DNA of 64,000 nucleotides, from contig NZ_SJOU01000012.1 of the NCBI RefSeq assembly GCF_012027725.1, forward strand, positions 21,702 through 85,701. Reading direction: 5' to 3'. Below are positions 9,111 through 17,576 of the stretch, one piece after another. This DNA comes from Olsenella sp. SW781. Lineage in GTDB: Bacteria > Actinomycetota > Coriobacteriia > Coriobacteriales > Atopobiaceae. Position numbers and translations under genes: made by a program. The notes under the pieces were generated by a model, which saw only the letters and a list, made by a program, of their open reading frames with translations, made no database searches and was not told where the DNA came from. Numbering within the stretch: position 1 is the stretch's first letter; every line of letters starts with the position of its first letter.

Positions 9111-9524
9111 ATCCTCTCCTTCGAACCGGTCCCCTGAGGACCCCCATGGCCTCAGGCAGCTCTCACTCACAAGACACATGACTGAGTCGGGCCAATGGCC
9201 CATGCATGGTGACAGTGTACTCCGCACGCGCGTTTTTATTCACGACTTCGGCGGCAAATCGGTCGAGCGTGCGGTTTTTGCCGTAAAACGTCCCGTATAA
9301 CAAATCGCAGGTAAAATACCCCGAAATGAGGGGGATTACCCTACGGCGGCGCAGGACGGGGCCTCGTCTTCCGCAGGGCGAGAAGGACGGCGGCTCAGGC
9401 CGGCCGGTTCGTGGTGAAATTGTGACGCCCGGCTGACTCCTCCCCCACGAGCGCAGATGGGCCCGCGGCGGCAGGCGGAAGTCGCATGATAGAATCCTTC
9501 AGTACGTAAGACGGGAGGGCGGGC
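9111..9524. other. Intergenic region between divergent nifJ and the C39-like gene
   Basis: A 414-bp gap that must hold both promoters. A TACACT hexamer near 9216 on the minus strand and TAGAAT near 9489 on the plus strand are possible -10 boxes, but neither has a convincing -35. An AT-rich patch (about 9290-9330) contains CCCC-GAAATGA-GGGG. One GCGAGAAGGAC word lies at 9378. No gene or RNA was recognised. Confidence 0.5.
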
Positions 9525-10274
9525 GTGAACGACATCGGCAACATGGCGCTTGCCCGCGGCGGAAGCCCGCGGGGGCGCAAGAAGGGCGGCGCGGGACGCG
9601 CGCTCGTGGCGGCCGTCTGCGCCGGGGTTCTTCTCGTCATCGCGCTGGCGCTGGTTGCGGCATGCTCGCTGGGATCGGGCCCCGGCAAGGCGGAGGCCTC
9701 AGGACCCGTTGACACGAGCATCCCCGCCACGGCAGACGAGCCCGCGATCACGAGCACGCCGCGCGAGGAGTGGCGCAAGGGCGAGATGCCCTACCTCTAC
9801 CAGATCGACCCGCAGTGGGCCGACGCGGAGTACTGCGGAGGGAGCTTCGCCGAGCAGGGCTGCGGGCCCACCGCGCTCACGATGGTCTACGTGTACCTGA
9901 CGGGCAGCACCGACTACGACCCCGTTCAGATGGCCGCCTTCAGCACCGAGAACGGCTACGCCACCGACGGCAACGGCAGCGCCTGGACGCTCATGAGTGA
10001 GGGCGCCGCGACGCTCGGCCTCTACAGCCAGACCCTTCCCGCCGTCGAGAGCCAGCTCAAGGCGGCGCTCGAGGCGGGGCACCCGCTCATCTGCGCCATG
10101 GAGCCCGGCACGTTCACGCGCGTCGGCCACTACATCGTGGTGGAGGGCATGGCCTCGGACGGGACCCACGTCCTCGTGCACGACTCCAACAGCGTGGGTC
10201 GCAGCATGCGCGTCTGGGACCTCGAGACCATCTGCGCCGAGGCCCAGAACATCTGGAGCTTCTCGGCAGCGTAG
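9525..10274 (+). CDS. Membrane-anchored C39-like peptidase family protein
   Basis: A 249-residue exported protein. A positively charged N-terminus is followed by one hydrophobic segment (about 26-47), then a low-complexity linker, then a papain-like C39_2 domain. The catalytic triad is visible: C113 in EQGCGPTALT, H202 in GHYIVVEG and D220 in VHDSN. Such domains cut or bind peptides outside the membrane; the substrate is unknown. The start is a GTG preceded by GGGAGGG. It stands alone, converging on the next gene with only 6 bases between the ends. Confidence 0.8.
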   Translation: MNDIGNMALARGGSPRGRKKGGAGRALVAAVCAGVLLVIALALVAACSLGSGPGKAEASGPVDTSIPATADEPAITSTPREEWRKGEMPYLYQIDPQWADAEYCGGSFAEQGCGPTALTMVYVYLTGSTDYDPVQMAAFSTENGYATDGNGSAWTLMSEGAATLGLYSQTLPAVESQLKAALEAGHPLICAMEPGTFTRVGHYIVVEGMASDGTHVLVHDSNSVGRSMRVWDLETICAEAQNIWSFSAA

Positions 10275-10280
10275 GGCACC

Positions 10281-10946
10281 CTACCTGCGCCTTCCGGACG
10301 ACGCGAGCAGCTTGGCATACCCCTCGGCAAATCGCTCCGCGCGTGGCTGCGCCTTGCCCGACGCCGGCACGATCCCGTGCTCGTCGGAGACGAGAAGGAC
10401 CTCGTCGTAGGAGACCTCTCCTGCCAGCAGGGCCTCCGCGAGCCCGGCCCTGCGCTCGACCGCAAAGCCAACGGTCTTGGCGAGGTCGGCCATGAGCGTC
10501 GCCGCCCCGGAGGGGCGCTCGTCGGCATCGATGCCCCAAATGAGCCCCTCCTCGCGGACGAGCCAGAGCGACTCCGGGGCAACCCCCGTGCTCCTCGCCT
10601 CAGCGCCCGCCGCTCGGGCGCGGTCGGCGAGCGCCGACGGGGAGCGCAGCGCCAGCGGCTCGTAGGGCCCCACGGTCATGGCCGCCCTCCCCTCGCCGTC
10701 GATGATGAGCATGAGCACGCCATCGGGGTGTTCCGCGGCGCCCTCGGCGAGCGTCCACTCAATGTGCTGCTTCGCCCAGGCGACAAGCTCGGTCGGAACG
10801 AGCTCGCCGTTCACGACTCGCTGCCCGAGCGCGCGAAGGTGGCGGTTCTCCAGCGGCAGCGCGCGGCTCGCGAGCCGCCAGCGGCAGACGAGCGCAGGGC
10901 TCCCCAGCTTGAATCCGTCCATCTGCGTCGTGTCTTCCAGCTGCAT
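10281..10946 (-). CDS. Aminotransferase class IV-like protein, probably without the PLP lysine
   Basis: A 221-residue protein whose C-terminal half (VREEGLIWGIDADERPSG ... AGEVSYDEVLLVSDEHGIVPASG) follows the end of class IV aminotransferases and aminodeoxychorismate lyases, where this stretch forms the cofactor pocket. The segment that should carry the PLP-binding lysine reads ALRSPSALADRARAAG and has no lysine, so catalysis is doubtful. ATG at 10946 has GGGGGAGG upstream. The fold assignment is inference from pattern only. It could instead be an unrelated family peculiar to these bacteria. Confidence 0.5.
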   Translation of the reverse strand: MQLEDTTQMDGFKLGSPALVCRWRLASRALPLENRHLRALGQRVVNGELVPTELVAWAKQHIEWTLAEGAAEHPDGVLMLIIDGEGRAAMTVGPYEPLALRSPSALADRARAAGAEARSTGVAPESLWLVREEGLIWGIDADERPSGAATLMADLAKTVGFAVERRAGLAEALLAGEVSYDEVLLVSDEHGIVPASGKAQPRAERFAEGYAKLLASSGRRR

Positions 10947-11007
10947 GCGTCCTCCCCCTACGTCTGCGTCACGTTCCCGTAGGGTACCCCAACGAGCCCG
11001 TCGCGAC

Positions 11008-11072
11008 CGTGCAAAGGGGACAGGCACTTTTGCACGGCGTCCGCGTGCAAAAGTGCCTGTCCCCTTTGCACG
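11008..11072. repeat. Perfect palindrome, GGGGACAG family (GTGCAAA ends)
   Basis: Two perfect 29-bp arms (left 11008-11036, right 11044-11072) around a 7-nt loop. Each arm is itself nearly palindromic, starting CGTGCAAAGGGGACAG and ending CTTTTGCACG. It lies downstream of purH and in front of the 10281-10946 gene. Confidence 0.95.
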
Positions 11073-11122
11073 CCGCCGTCTGACGAAGCGCCCCGGGCGG
11101 CATCTCGGCCGTCCGGGGCGCT

Positions 11123-11155
11123 TTGCCTAAAAGGGGCCTGTTCCCTTTTAGGCAA
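11123..11155. repeat. Short palindrome, GGGGACAG-related (TTGCCTAAAA ends)
   Basis: Arms TTGCCTAAAAGGG / CCCTTTTAGGCAA with a short centre, ending three bases from the purH stop codon. It resembles the copy at 13510 and may act as the purH terminator. Confidence 0.85.
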
Positions 11156-11157
11156 GT

Positions 11158-12789
11158 CTAGTGACGGAAGTGGCGGTTGCCGGTGAAGACCATCGCGATG
11201 CCGTGCTCGTTGCACGCCTCGATGGACTCGTCGTCGCGCTTGGACCCGCCGGGCTGGATGATGCAGGTCACGCCGTGCTCGGCGAGCACGTCCACGTTGT
11301 CGCGGAACGGGAAGAAGGCGTCGGACGCGCAGGCGTAGCCGCCCTTCTCCACGCCCATGCGCTCGCAGGCCTCGTCGGCGCGCTCGCAGGCGAGCAGCGC
11401 GGAGTCAACGCGGTTGGGCTGACCCGGCCCCATGCCGATGCCGGCCTTGTCCTTGGAGACGAGGATCGCGTTGGACTTCACGCCCTTGCAGACGCGCCAG
11501 GCAAACATGAGCTCGTCCATCTCCTCCGGCGTGGGCTTGCGCTCCGTCGGGCAGGTGAAGGTCTCGGGGTCCTCGCTCACGGTGTCGACGTTCTGGACGA
11601 GAACGCCGCCGTCGATGGAGCGCAGCTCAAACTCGGCGTGGCCCTCGGCGCCGCCCGTGGCGAGCACGCGGAGGTTGGGGCGCTTGGCCATGCGCTCGAG
11701 CGCCTCGGGCGTGTAGCTCGGGGCGATGATGACCTCGACGAACTGCTTGTTCTCGTCGGCGAAGTGCTCCACCAGCTCGTAGGGAACCTCGCGGTTGCAG
11801 GCGATGATCCCGCCGAAGGCGCTCTTGGGGTCACATGCGAAGGCGCGGTCGTAGGCCGTGGTGACGTCGTCGGCAACGGCGGAGCCGCAGGGGTTCTGGT
11901 GCTTGAGGATCACGCAGGCGGGGCCGTCGAACTCGCGCACGAGGTTCCACGCGGCGTCCGCGTCGAGGTAGTTGTTGTAGGAGAGCGGCTTGCCCTGGAC
12001 CTGCTCGGCGCCCACGAGGGGGTTCGCCGAGGAGAGGGCGTCGGCCATGTCGTCGGCAAAGCGATAGACCGCGGCGGTCTGCTGGGGGTTCTCGCCATAG
12101 CGCAGGTCATCGACCTTCTCGAGATAGAAGCCAAGCTCCTCGGGCATGGCGGGCTCGTCCTCGGCCTCGTCGTCGGCGAAGTCCTCGTCGTAGCGGTCGG
12201 CGAGCCACATGGCGATGGCCGCGTCGTAGTTGGCCGTGGTCTCATAGACCTTGAGCTGCAGGTAGCGACGCAGCTCGAGGGAGGTGCAGCCACCATTGGC
12301 GCGCATCTCCTCGAGAATCTCGTCGTAGTCGGCCGGGTCGGAGACCACGGTCACGGAGGCGGCGTTCTTGGCCGCGGAGCGCAGCATCGAGGGGCCGCCG
12401 ATGTCAATGTGCTCGATGGCATCGTCGAACGTGACGTCCGGCTTGGCCACGGTCTTCTCGAACTCGTAGAGGTTCACGCACACGAGGTCGATCATGCCGA
12501 TGCCGTGCTCGGCCGCCTCGGCCATGTGGGCGGGGTTGTCGCGCCGGGCGAGCAGGCCGCCGTGCACCTTGGGGTGCAGCGTCTTCACGCGGCCGTCCAT
12601 CATCTCGGGGAAGCCCGTGTACTGCTCGATGGGCACCACGTGGACGCCCGCCTCCTCGAGCACGCGCGCGGTGCCTCCGGTCGAGATGACCTCGACGCCG
12701 AACTCGTCCTCCAGCGCCTTGACGAAGTCGACCACGCCCGTCTTGTCCGTGACGGAGACGAGCGCTCGCTTGATGGGAGTGTCTGCCAT
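11158..12789 (-). CDS. purH: Bifunctional AICAR transformylase / IMP cyclohydrolase
   Basis: A 543-residue enzyme for the last two steps of IMP synthesis. The N-terminal MGS-like cyclohydrolase domain begins [21 protein letters not shown] with [14 protein letters not shown] and [14 protein letters not shown]. The C-terminal transformylase has KYGENPQQ-like [27 protein letters not shown] and the ending FTGNRHFRH. The ATG at 12789 follows AAGGAGGGG closely. The frame stays open far upstream, but that part is antisense to gluQ and the GNAT gene. It is divergent from the GNAT gene, and other purine genes (purC, purB) lie elsewhere in the window. Confidence 0.97.
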   Translation of the reverse strand: MADTPIKRALVSVTDKTGVVDFVKALEDEFGVEVISTGGTARVLEEAGVHVVPIEQYTGFPEMMDGRVKTLHPKVHGGLLARRDNPAHMAEAAEHGIGMIDLVCVNLYEFEKTVAKPDVTFDDAIEHIDIGGPSMLRSAAKNAASVTVVSDPADYDEILEEMRANGGCTSLELRRYLQLKVYETTANYDAAIAMWLADRYDEDFADDEAEDEPAMPEELGFYLEKVDDLRYGENPQQTAAVYRFADDMADALSSANPLVGAEQVQGKPLSYNNYLDADAAWNLVREFDGPACVILKHQNPCGSAVADDVTTAYDRAFACDPKSAFGGIIACNREVPYELVEHFADENKQFVEVIIAPSYTPEALERMAKRPNLRVLATGGAEGHAEFELRSIDGGVLVQNVDTVSEDPETFTCPTERKPTPEEMDELMFAWRVCKGVKSNAILVSKDKAGIGMGPGQPNRVDSALLACERADEACERMGVEKGGYACASDAFFPFRDNVDVLAEHGVTCIIQPGGSKRDDESIEACNEHGIAMVFTGNRHFRH

Positions 12790-12858
12790 GGCCCCTCCTT
12801 GGGTTTGACGACGACATGTTGTACCGTCTCTTCTACGATACCGCAGCTGGAGGACAAC

Positions 12859-13509
12859 ATGACGCAGACGGAAAAGTTGACGTGGCGCGCCTTTGCGCCG
12901 GAGGACTTCGAGCGCGCGGCGGCGCTTCTCGGCCGCACGTGGCTCCCCGAGTTCGACGGGGCCGCCCAGCGCGCGGCGAGCCAGATCGAGCTCGCCCACT
13001 ACCTCTCGCAGGCGACGTGGTCGCTCGTGGCCGAGCGCGCGGGTGAGATCCTGGGCGTGGTCCTTCTCGCCGAGCGCGGCCAGGAGGCTCCCGAGGGCGC
13101 CGGCTGGACCGAGCTCGAGACTCGCCTCACGCGAGCCGCCGAGAAGGACCCGCAGCTCGCGGAGGCCGTGCGCACGGAGATGGACGGCGTGCGCGAGGAG
13201 GCGGAGCTCGAGCGCGAGTACGCCGCAGGAGACCCCGCGGGCGTCGACGCGGCGGTGAAGCTGCTCATCGTCTCCCCTGACGCCAAGAGGCTCGGCATCG
13301 GCGGGAGGCTCTTCTCGGCAGCCCTCGACCACCTGCGCGAGTCCGGGGCCGCGGGCTACCACCTGCTCACCGACGACAGCTGCGACGTTGGGTTCTACGA
13401 GCACAAGGGCCTCACGCAGGCCATGCGCCGCCGCTCCGGCGCCTACTGGCCCGGCGTTGACCCCGAGAGGGACGAGTTCTATGTCTACGTCTACGACCAG
13501 CTCCTCTAA
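12859..13509 (+). CDS. GNAT family N-acetyltransferase
   Basis: A 216-residue acetyltransferase. The acetyl-CoA loop is visible as LIVSPDAKRLGIGGRLFSAAL (R/Q-x-x-G-x-G/A type), followed by YHLLTDDSCDVGFYEHKGL, typical of motif B. The N-terminal part contains a charged insert (about residues 85-125). The substrate cannot be inferred. ATG at 12859 has GGAGG five bases upstream. The gap to purH (divergent) carries ATGTTGT / ACAACAT half-sites at 12809 and 12854. Confidence 0.85.
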   Translation: MTQTEKLTWRAFAPEDFERAAALLGRTWLPEFDGAAQRAASQIELAHYLSQATWSLVAERAGEILGVVLLAERGQEAPEGAGWTELETRLTRAAEKDPQLAEAVRTEMDGVREEAELEREYAAGDPAGVDAAVKLLIVSPDAKRLGIGGRLFSAALDHLRESGAAGYHLLTDDSCDVGFYEHKGLTQAMRRRSGAYWPGVDPERDEFYVYVYDQLL

Positions 13510-13544
13510 CTTGCCTAAAAGGGGACAGGCCCCTTTTAGGCAAG
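13510..13544. repeat. Perfect palindrome filling the gap between the GNAT gene and gluQ
   Basis: Two perfect 15-bp arms (CTTGCCTAAAAGGGG / CCCCTTTTAGGCAAG) around ACAGG. It begins one base after the GNAT stop, and its last base is the first base of the proposed gluQ GTG codon. It is a member of the GGGGACAG family. Confidence 0.95.
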
Positions 13545-14491
13545 TGCGCGGGCGCTTTGCCCCGACGCCCTCGGGACGGATGCATCTGGGCAACGCATTT
13601 GCCGCGCTCGTGGCGTGGCTCTCCGTGCGTGCCGCGGACGGAGAGATGGTGCTCAGGATCGAGGACCTTGACCCGCGCGCAGCCAATCGCGAGCGCGCCG
13701 AGCTGCTCATCGATGACCTCCGCTGGCTGGGGCTGGACTGGGACGAGGGACCGTACTGGCAGAGCGAGCGCTCCGCGGCCTACTCCGAGGCCCTCGACCG
13801 ACTGGCTGACGCCGGGCTGACCTACCCCTGCTTCTGCTCGCGCGCGGAGCTGCACGCCGCGAGCGCCCCGCACGCCTCCGACGGCACGCCGGTCTATGCG
13901 GGAACGTGTCGAGGGCTCTCGGCGGACGAGGTCGCCCGACGCTCGGCGAAACGGCCGCCCGCGACGCGCCTCCGCGTGCCCGACGCCGACGACCCCGCGG
14001 GCGTAGTCGAGTTCTGCGACCTGGCCTATGGGCCGCAGCGTGAGATCCTTGCGCGCGAATGCGGCGACTTCCTCGTGCGGCGCAGCGACGGCGTGGTGGC
14101 CTATCAGCTCGCCGTGGTGGTGGACGACGCGCTCATGGGCGTGACGCAGGTGGTGCGGGGACGAGACCTCCTGGGCTCCTGCGCGCGCCAGGTCTATCTG
14201 GGCGGGCTCCTTGGGTATGCGGCGCCCGAATACGGCCACGTGCCGCTGCTCGTTGCCCCCGACGGGCGGCGCCTCGCAAAGCGCGAGAAGGACCTCGACC
14301 TCGGCGCCCTGCGGGAGCGCGGCGTGCGGCCCGAGCGCGTGGTGAGCGCGCTCGCCTGCGCGGCGGGGCTTGCCGAGCCCGGCTGGGAGGGCAGCGCCCC
14401 CGAGCTCGTGCCGCTTTTCTCGTGGGACAAGGTCACCGCCCACCGGGAGGACATCGTCGTGGACGATGCGTTTCTCGCCAGGCTGTCATAG
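13544..14491 (+). CDS. gluQ: Glutamyl-Q tRNA(Asp) synthetase
   Basis: A 315-residue truncated GluRS paralogue that attaches glutamate to the queuosine of tRNA(Asp). The class I signature FAPTPSGRMHLGN is at the N-terminus. Zinc-type cysteines follow (CFCSR ... YAGTC), then the KMSKS-like GRRLAKREKD. There is no anticodon-binding domain, as expected for GluQ. The GTG at 13544 gives a normal N-terminus but has no ribosome site of its own, because a palindrome occupies the whole gap. An ATG at 13481 with GAGAGG upstream would read through the palindrome and add 21 residues. QueT at 2306 hints at queuosine salvage in this organism. Confidence 0.9.
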   Translation: MRGRFAPTPSGRMHLGNAFAALVAWLSVRAADGEMVLRIEDLDPRAANRERAELLIDDLRWLGLDWDEGPYWQSERSAAYSEALDRLADAGLTYPCFCSRAELHAASAPHASDGTPVYAGTCRGLSADEVARRSAKRPPATRLRVPDADDPAGVVEFCDLAYGPQREILARECGDFLVRRSDGVVAYQLAVVVDDALMGVTQVVRGRDLLGSCARQVYLGGLLGYAAPEYGHVPLLVAPDGRRLAKREKDLDLGALRERGVRPERVVSALACAAGLAEPGWEGSAPELVPLFSWDKVTAHREDIVVDDAFLARLS

Positions 14492-14635
14492 AGCTGCGTC
14501 CGGTTCACGCTCCATAACAGCCTCTCTTCAGTCCATATTATCCCTCCATGAGTCCATCCTTTCTGTCTATCAGTCTATAATTTGCTAATATCAGTTCATT
14601 GCACTGTCTATCCATCCATCTTATTGGGAGGATTC
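14492..14635 (+). promoter_or_regulatory. AT-rich leader with repeated AGTCCAT words before the AlbA-type gene
   Basis: This stretch is much more AT-rich than its surroundings. It has AGTCCAT twice, further TCCAT and CTATCCATCCAT words, and TATAAT at 14576-14581, which fits a -10 box; no good -35 was found. The repeated words could be operator sites for the downstream protein, which has its own DNA-binding domain. Confidence 0.5.
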
Positions 14636-16129
14636 ATGGACCTCGAGACGAGCAGGCTCCCCGAGCAACTCCTCGGCCTCATGCGCACAATCGAGAGCGA
14701 TCTTACGAACGTCGAGGTCAAGAGCGCGAAGGGCGGCTTCCCAAAAGATGTCCTTAGAACGATATCCGCCTTTGCCAACACGTCAGGGGGAGTGCTCATT
14801 CTGGGCGTCTCCGAACAGGACGGCTTTTTGCCAGTCGAGAACTTCGATGCCCCCGCAATGCGTGACGCCCTGGGCAATGCGTGTCGCCAGCAGCTCACCC
14901 CGCCCGTAACACCTCGAATCGAAGTTGTCCCCTATCAGGGCACGCCCGTCGTCGTTGCCGACATACCAGAGATGCGTCCCACAGAAAAACCCTGCTATAT
15001 CACCGCAAGCCATATATACGAAGGCTCCTACGTACGTGTTGGAGACGGCGACCGTCACCTCACGCCATACGAAATAGACCGACTTCGCGAGGAGCGCACC
15101 CAGCCAAAGCATGACCTGGACGTCGTAGACGAGGCAACCTTAGGCGACCTCGATTCCGTCCTTATTGGCAAGCTGCTTGCCCGCGAGCGCTCACTCAACC
15201 CCCTAGTGTTCGGCTCACTTGATGACTCTGCCGCTCTCAGGGCCCTCCGGGTAATCAGGACCGACTCCAATGGAGAGGATCGCCCGACGCTCGCCGGCCT
15301 ACTCGCCTTAGGCGTGTTTCCACAGACATTCTTTCCGCGACTTGGAATAACGTTCGTGGAATTCCCCGGAACGCGTCACAGCCCGTTCTCCTCGGGCAGG
15401 CGCTACGTAGATTCGCAGGAGATCGGCGGATCTATACCAACCATGGTGGCGCAAGCCCTTTCCGTCATCGAAAGGAACACCCGCACGGGAGCGCTCGTGA
15501 GCGGGGCGTTTCGCCAAGACCTGCCCGACTATCCCCCCGCGGCGCTTAGGGAGGCATTTGCCAACGCGCTCATGCACCGGGACTACTCTCCCGAGGCGCG
15601 TGGGGGTCAGGTGCAGATTAACCTGTACGCCGACTGCCTAGAGATCACCAACCCCGGCGGGCTGTTCGGCGGCGTGACAGTCGACACGCTCGGGATGCCG
15701 GGAGTTTCCTCGACAAGAAATCAGTTCCTGTCCAAGCTCCTGTCAAGCACTCCCTACCCATCCGATCTTCACGGGGCGCGCTATGTCGTTGAGAACAAGG
15801 GGACGGGATACGTTGAGATAAAGCGGACACTCGCCGATGCGCTCATGCGTGACCCGCTCGTTTACGACAGCCCAGGGCGATTCACCATCGTGTTTGAGCG
15901 AAGAAGGCTGGCGACCGCCGAGCGCCAGGGTTTCTCGGCTGCCGAGCTCGACGAGGCGATTATCCAAATGATCATGGATCGTGGAACGGTGAGCACCCGT
16001 GAAATCCAGGACGCCTCCGGGCTCGCGCGCTCGACGGTCCTCAGCCACCTAAAGCGCCTCATTAATAACGGAACCGTCGAGCCCACCGACCCGGCCGGAA
16101 GCAAAAGACGCAGGTATCGACTCGTCTGA
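14636..16129 (+). CDS. AlbA_2/Schlafen-type ATP-binding transcriptional regulator
   Basis: A 497-residue protein with the order AlbA_2 domain, GHKL-like ATPase and winged helix. The first has VEVKSAKGGFPKDV and ISAFANTSGGVLILGV (about 27-62). The middle has ALREAFANALMHRDYS and ITNPGG (about 300-345). The C-terminal HTH includes TREIQDASGLARSTVLSHLK (about 460-480). Relatives are putative regulators or helicase-like proteins often linked to mobile DNA or defence. ATG at 14636 has GGGAGG upstream. Base composition and codons are less GC-rich than in its neighbours, and it sits just before two tRNA genes, so acquisition by transfer is plausible. No integrase or att repeat was found. Confidence 0.8.
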   Translation: MDLETSRLPEQLLGLMRTIESDLTNVEVKSAKGGFPKDVLRTISAFANTSGGVLILGVSEQDGFLPVENFDAPAMRDALGNACRQQLTPPVTPRIEVVPYQGTPVVVADIPEMRPTEKPCYITASHIYEGSYVRVGDGDRHLTPYEIDRLREERTQPKHDLDVVDEATLGDLDSVLIGKLLARERSLNPLVFGSLDDSAALRALRVIRTDSNGEDRPTLAGLLALGVFPQTFFPRLGITFVEFPGTRHSPFSSGRRYVDSQEIGGSIPTMVAQALSVIERNTRTGALVSGAFRQDLPDYPPAALREAFANALMHRDYSPEARGGQVQINLYADCLEITNPGGLFGGVTVDTLGMPGVSSTRNQFLSKLLSSTPYPSDLHGARYVVENKGTGYVEIKRTLADALMRDPLVYDSPGRFTIVFERRRLATAERQGFSAAELDEAIIQMIMDRGTVSTREIQDASGLARSTVLSHLKRLINNGTVEPTDPAGSKRRRYRLV

Positions 16130-16212
16130 CATTCTTTGCGTTTCTCGCCCGCCTGCTTGCGCGATAGTTGTGAGTTCACCGGTTGTGCGGTATGATGCTC
16201 AGGCACCAGTTT

Positions 16213-16304
16213 GGAGAGCTGACCGAGAGGCCGAAGGTGCTCGCCTGCTAAGCGAGTATAGGATGCAAATCCTATCTGGGGTTCGAATCCCCAGCTCTCC
16301 GCCA
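16213..16304 (+). tRNA. tRNA-Ser(GCT)
   Basis: Acceptor stem GGAGAGC pairs with GCTCTCC, followed by G and an encoded CCA. A long variable arm is present, and the anticodon loop CTGCTAA gives GCT. The T arm reads GGGTTCGAATCCC. Confidence 0.97.
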
Positions 16305-16440
16305 GACTGTTCGGGCCCGTTCCGCGCTGCGGGGCGGGCCTTTCTCGTGGACGCCACCCCTCCTCACCCACACATCTCCAACATTTTTTGAAATCCCGCT
16401 TGACGCGCCGGGGGAGGCGTGGCAATATATCCAACTGCAC

Positions 16441-16517
16441 GCGGCGTTACCTCAGCTGGATAGAGGACCTGACTACGAATCAGGGCGTCATAGGTTCGAA
16501 TCCTATACGCCGCACCA
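16441..16517 (+). tRNA. tRNA-Arg(ACG)
   Basis: Acceptor GCGGCGT / ACGCCGC, discriminator A and encoded CCA. The anticodon loop is CTACGAA (ACG) and the T arm AGGTTCGAATCCT. A terminator follows 10 bases later. Confidence 0.97.
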
Positions 16518-16527
16518 CGCAAAGTAA

Positions 16528-16552
16528 GGGGCTCCTTCGGGAGCCCCTTTTT
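16528..16552 (+). terminator. Terminator after tRNA-Arg(ACG)
   Basis: Stem GGGGCTCC / GGAGCCCC with a TTCG tetraloop and a TTTTT tail. Confidence 0.95.
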
Positions 16553-16660
16553 GCATGCCTTCGCGCTACATAAAGTACGCACCCCAGCCAACCCCTCTCG
16601 CGTCAGCGCTGATGGCGAGAAGAACCCGTGGCCGGGGTGCGTACGAGGAGCGCGTGCTGC

Positions 16661-17527
16661 CTACCTAAGACCAAAGTCCCCGAGGCAGAGGTCAAGGTCC
16701 TCCTCGAAGGTCCCGAGCTCAATGCCTGCCGCCTGAATCTTGTCCGACGCCAGACGGAAGTCGCGCGGCCGGTCCGCGTACGTGGTCTCGTCGGGCAGGA
16801 CGAGACGGTCGACCTCGCCCGCGGGACAGCCGAGGCGCTCGGCCACGAGCCGGGCGGTCTCGTACGTGGTGCGCCCGTTCTGGCTGGCGAAGTGATACGC
16901 CCCACTCGGAAGCTCGAGGATCTGCGGCAGCTGCCCCGCAAAGCGCTGCGCGTAGGTCATGTTCCGACGCTCGTGCACGCGGAAGGCCGCGGGCTCCCCG
17001 GAGCGCAGGACGCGCATCACGTTGGTGAGGATATTGGGCGAGGGACGCACGCCAGGCATGGCCAGACCAAACATCCACGAGAATCGCAGGATGAGATAGT
17101 CGTCCACGTTCTCGCGAATCCAGGCATCGGCCTCCATCTTCTGCTGGCCGTAGCGCGTCGTCGAGACCTGCTCGTCATCCTCCGAGAAGGGCGCCGGCCC
17201 GGGCGAGGCGTTGAAGCACTGCTCGGTGGAGATGAAAACCACGCGCCGGCCACGCTCGGCGCACGCGCGCGCAATGGCGATCGCTGACTCGGTGTTCACG
17301 CGATGCGTGCCATCGGGGTCCTGCTCGCAGTGGGCCGTCGTCGCGTCCGCGGCCATGTGCAGGCACACGTCGAAGTCCGCCGCGCGGAAGAACTCCTCCA
17401 CGCCGACGGGATCGTGAAAGTCGACGTCGGTGTGGGAGATGCAGGAGAACTCGTAGCTCCCGGCGTTGTAGAGGCGCGCGAGGCTCGCAAGGTACCCGCG
17501 CGCGCCCGTGATGAGAATCCGCTTCAT
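16661..17527 (-). CDS. RmlD-like NAD(P)-dependent sugar reductase / epimerase
   Basis: A 288-residue extended short-chain dehydrogenase. The Rossmann motif TGARGYLA is at the N-terminus, and VCLHMAADATTAHCEQDP and the catalytic-type TRYGQQKMEAD (YxxxK) follow. The C-terminal VLPDETTYADRPRDFRLASDK matches the RmlD (dTDP-4-dehydrorhamnose reductase) pattern. No other dTDP-rhamnose genes are adjacent, so the real substrate is unclear. ATG at 17527 follows GGAAGGGG. The next gene upstream on the strand is manA, 49 bases away, which suggests a shared sugar-metabolism transcript. Confidence 0.75.
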   Translation of the reverse strand: MKRILITGARGYLASLARLYNAGSYEFSCISHTDVDFHDPVGVEEFFRAADFDVCLHMAADATTAHCEQDPDGTHRVNTESAIAIARACAERGRRVVFISTEQCFNASPGPAPFSEDDEQVSTTRYGQQKMEADAWIRENVDDYLILRFSWMFGLAMPGVRPSPNILTNVMRVLRSGEPAAFRVHERRNMTYAQRFAGQLPQILELPSGAYHFASQNGRTTYETARLVAERLGCPAGEVDRLVLPDETTYADRPRDFRLASDKIQAAGIELGTFEEDLDLCLGDFGLR

Positions 17528-17576
17528 GCCCCTTCCTTCCTGACAATGGTGACCGGGTCGTTTGTCAGCATCCCCG

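Noticed and set aside
5547..9137. A 1196-codon open frame on the plus strand opposite nifJ, and similar long antisense frames (for example 17562-19295 plus, 20383-22191 minus, 62089-63507 plus)
   Set aside because: Composition is Val/Gly/Arg/His-rich with no family motifs, and each lies wholly opposite a well-supported gene. High GC makes such antisense frames common.
14492..16520. Genomic island or integrated element at tRNA-Ser/tRNA-Arg
   Set aside because: No integrase, no duplicated tRNA end and only one atypical gene, so transfer of the gene is possible but an island cannot be supported.
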